Positions 40,401 to 41,436 of a stretch of DNA of 41,436 nucleotides are shown in pieces; positions within the stretch are counted from its first letter, which is position 1; every line of letters starts with the position of its first letter. The DNA comes from Myxococcaceae bacterium (GTDB taxonomy: Bacteria; Myxococcota_A; Polyangia; Polyangiales; Ga0077539): assembly GCA_004297725.1 (NCBI GenBank), contig SCUS01000127.1, positions 1 through 41,436 of the forward strand, read 5' to 3'. A program made the position numbers and the translations under genes. The notes beneath the pieces were generated by a model. The model did not search any database and had not been told where the DNA came from. It saw nothing but the letters and a program-made list of their open reading frames with translations.

Positions 40401-40610
40401 GCGGAGGTGGGCGCCCGACTGATGGTCGACGGCCAGGCCGTGCGCAGCACCGCCGGGGCGGACACCGAGGGGATGCACCGGGAGTTCTGGGACGTGCGCG
40501 AGTGGCGAGGCCGCCGCGCGCACCTGGAAATCTACGACAACGCCACCGGGGGCTGGGGGCACATCATGGTCGACGACTTCCTGCTGGAGCCGGTGTTTCC
40601 ACACCGCTGA
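37431..40610 (+). CDS. Giant GT-C membrane glycosyltransferase fused to helical-repeat and beta domains
   Basis: A 1059-residue protein. Residues 10-370 are polytopic (about ten spans) with D37-D38 in the first external loop (TVDDAGISYSYARN), then GAERVEAATNFLW, matching arabinosyl/mannosyltransferase-like GT-C proteins. Residues 385-515 form a soluble domain with DPDVGG and VIDLFGLGD. Residues 520-635 form a beta domain, 636-890 are TPR-like helices, and 900-1055 form a C-terminal beta sandwich with GWRGQRYATSFNR, ISFLIGGGSN and GGWGHIMVDDF, a pattern seen in carbohydrate-binding or GH32-C-terminal-like modules. Typical family members end at about 500-600 residues. It may glycosylate an acceptor while gripping glycan through its extra domains. 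Confidence 0.8.
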   Translation: MRRPSAFAPTLPWLALLGAVLCFFGANVGRTWDFTVDDAGISYSYARNLWNGDGLVLTPGAERVEAATNFLWILLLAPADGLGVTHETLSKGLGLAFAAFALCAIAAFPAVAYQRRPRYYDLVAPLIAATFAHSALWTTSGLENGLFQFLAAASLTALAWEEHSPERFPWSSVTLGLLFATRPDGALYAFAIAIARGFRIITGKPRRQDLTWAFTLGMMVGALELFRLAYFAWPFPNSFYTKKRTFDFGKDLTKFDSAGWVYVRQFVRSYDLTRALAVVPALLLALRAPVARVALLLCIAVGLLFPVYSHGDWMEEWRFLTYGVPLLALGFAESVRALARILVVAMPRSLRAPLAIALTPFAAWMVLKETTHHYPSRYTHTRQHDTLEFSVVRGRARYYAAAARTLDLRDASVLDPDVGGMSYDSGLEVIDLFGLGDVAIARTHPQDEPGMREAIFDERRPTFVHLHGAWYAAVNLERLEELTEAYLRLPGYIGTEHDDASNYVRRDVLAAPWTEEAHQGPLFSSGPAGRIEGYTLSARGIDPGGALRVEVTFTHPGEVNAGSIVAEPLQGGARVSVPLHPMGDIVPTSGLMAGERPWARARLVLPAGRYEIRWRNDQAEATLGTVTVARGEGRRELDLLRATMDDLLRHGRLHDARRLVLSLRLRALDETETDARLQVARYARALAERALTLASQSQYAMARELASQALRFGRHDPETMSLVQRGAERMAERSRAAERSGQIGEAFTLARDAVLLDPRRSWMRRRAETLRAQRRHDYDGGRETAAYRNAAWALEHLSESGEERAEFNEALVMLGAIGRSVDAAALVDRTGIEPRSAWARLVTARGYLARGELDEARRLAATVSCRDAWDPTFAQAYTALAGQPLRPAERDCARVGSVAPWLRGSAPFDAVEGSFEAPRYTGWTATGTAFNLGPAHDLPAGQTFVNGWRGQRYATSFNRAGDAAVGTLRSREFTLSTDAISFLIGGGSNAAEVGARLMVDGQAVRSTAGADTEGMHREFWDVREWRGRRAHLEIYDNATGGWGHIMVDDFLLEPVFPHR

Positions 40611-40620
40611 CTCCCGCCGC

Positions 40621-41376
40621 TCAGCGCAGGTCGGCGCAGCAGCGGAAGCCGATGGAGTAGTCGTGGTAGCTCGGGTTGTGCGCCCTCGTGGCGTAGTCGC
40701 AGCCCGCGCCGTTGACGTGCACGTCGACGTAGTACCCGCCGCGAAACACCCCGCGGCCCCCGCGGGTGGTCGCCTCGACCCACTCGTGCAGGTTGCCCAC
40801 CATGTCGAAGACGCCGTAGCGGTTGCGGCACCGCGTGTGGGAGCCGGCTCGGGCGAGCGTCCCTGGGAGCTGGTTGAGCCTCGGGTCGTTCATCTGCTCG
40901 GCGTGAAACACGTCGCCGAGCCCGAAGATGCGCCGCACCGGCCCCTCCCGGTGGTCGTTGCATCGCTGCGGAACATACCTGGGCCCATAAGGCCACGCGC
41001 TCGGCGAAGGCCCCTTGCAGGCGCGCACCCACTCGGGTTCGGCGCAGAGCCTCCGCCCCGCGGCCTGGCACGCCGCGCGCGCCTGCACCTGCGAGATGTA
41101 GCCCTGCGGGAAGGCCCCCGCCCTGGCCACGGCGCGCACCCTCCGCCCCGGGGGCAGCGCCGCGAAGGGGCTCCACGGCCGGGTGCGCCCGCGAGGGAGC
41201 ACCTCCACCAGCGATCCCTCGTAGCGGTCGATGCAGTACTCCCCCGCCACGGCGATCATGCCCGCGGGGCAACCCCTCCTCCGACGGCCGACGAAGCCCA
41301 TCGAGCCGACCGCGAGCACGGCCAGCAGCCCATAGACGAAGGCCTCGTGCAGTCGACTGCGGCCGCCCATCGTCAT
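40621..41376 (-). CDS. Membrane-anchored FGE-fold (SUMF1-like) protein
   Basis: A 251-residue protein with an N-terminal span (11-29), then a formylglycine-generating-enzyme-like domain (35-251): CPAGM and YCIDRYEGS at the start, RRLCAEPEWVRAC (108-120), the hallmark GNLHEWV (194-200), VFRGGYY (210-216) and IGFRCC (242-247). The two active-site Cys of true FGE (before the ..C-x-AARSQN segment) are absent: the corresponding stretch is YYVDVHVNGAGCDYATRAHN, which keeps only a later Cys. It is thus probably a binding or structural FGE-fold protein facing the periplasm. Start at 41376 ATG; a second ATG two codons later is possible. Confidence 0.8.
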   Translation of the reverse strand: MTMGGRSRLHEAFVYGLLAVLAVGSMGFVGRRRRGCPAGMIAVAGEYCIDRYEGSLVEVLPRGRTRPWSPFAALPPGRRVRAVARAGAFPQGYISQVQARAACQAAGRRLCAEPEWVRACKGPSPSAWPYGPRYVPQRCNDHREGPVRRIFGLGDVFHAEQMNDPRLNQLPGTLARAGSHTRCRNRYGVFDMVGNLHEWVEATTRGGRGVFRGGYYVDVHVNGAGCDYATRAHNPSYHDYSIGFRCCADLR

Positions 41377-41436
41377 GCCTCGTTGTCAGGCTCCACGAAC
41401 TGCCACTTAACCTCTGGACAGCGCGCGCGCACGCGG

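Noticed and set aside
1..41436. CRISPR arrays, tRNA/rRNA genes, insertion sequences or attachment sites
   Set aside because: No regular direct repeats with spacers outside coding linkers, no cloverleaf or CCA-type sequences, and no transposase or integrase motifs were seen.

Overview
The window is very GC-rich, almost wall-to-wall coding DNA on both strands. About 32 genes are supported, 22 of them with a clear family. Several traits suggest a Myxococcota (Polyangiales/Sandaracinus-like) chromosome: strong G/C third-position bias, many lipoproteins with low-complexity Asp/Pro/Ala/Ser linkers followed by Cys-rich modules, a MopE-like acidic metal-binding module, a Ser/Thr-kinase-like protein and an FGE-fold protein. 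This placement is inference; there is no rRNA or marker gene. I saw no tRNA, rRNA, CRISPR array, insertion sequence, integrase or phage gene, so this looks like ordinary chromosome rather than an island. No gene-free stretch reaches 300 bases; the longest is 3889-4167.

Layout. 215-3888 (minus): a compact operon korA-korB (2-oxoacid:acceptor oxidoreductase), then a ferritin-like protein and a hemerythrin, closed by a hairpin terminator at 149-185. 4168-8768 (plus): a small hypothetical and three consecutive lipoproteins (GH43-like glycosidase, PHB-depolymerase-type esterase, MopE-like metal-binding protein). 8732-10942 (minus): class II glutamine amidotransferase and an MTA/SAH-deaminase-type amidohydrolase. 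11033-16079 (plus): IgGFc-binding-like lipoprotein, a GT39-like membrane glycosyltransferase, ssb, and a polysaccharide deacetylase overlapping ssb. 16105-20130 (minus): an outer-membrane barrel, a second membrane glycosyltransferase-like protein and a TPR lipoprotein. 20300-24324 (plus): a YkvA-family protein, a large membrane Fe-S oxidoreductase of the ETF:quinone (EMO/heterodisulfide-reductase-like) type, and an isolated FliO-like/FliP(SctR) pair. 24333-28133 (minus): a Kef-type antiporter and a heparinase-like lipoprotein. 28206-28811 (plus): 3-methyladenine DNA glycosylase. 28804-32801 (minus): a methyltransferase-GT2 fusion, a small secreted protein and oligoendopeptidase F. 32878-40610 (plus): a single-span protein, a third membrane glycosyltransferase, an MFS transporter, a kinase-like protein and a 1059-residue fusion of a membrane glycosyltransferase with helical-repeat and beta domains. 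40621-41376 (minus): a membrane-anchored FGE-fold protein.

Themes. (1) Envelope work dominates: four GT-C-like polytopic proteins with an acidic DD or DE pair in the first external loop, one polyprenyl-phosphate-sugar-synthase-like GT2, a polysaccharide deacetylase, two polysaccharide-active lipoproteins and an esterase. (2) The KOR operon pairs an oxygen-sensitive Fe-S/TPP enzyme with two diiron proteins, suggesting oxygen protection. (3) Starts fall into two classes: genes with good Shine-Dalgarno sites, and genes, including most first-in-transcript lipoproteins, with no such site but a TAnnnT-like hexamer ending 7-10 nt before the start codon, as expected for leaderless mRNAs. (4) The strongest oddities are the export-gate protein FliP/SctR without other export genes and without its Met-rich loop, and the giant glycosyltransferase fusion.
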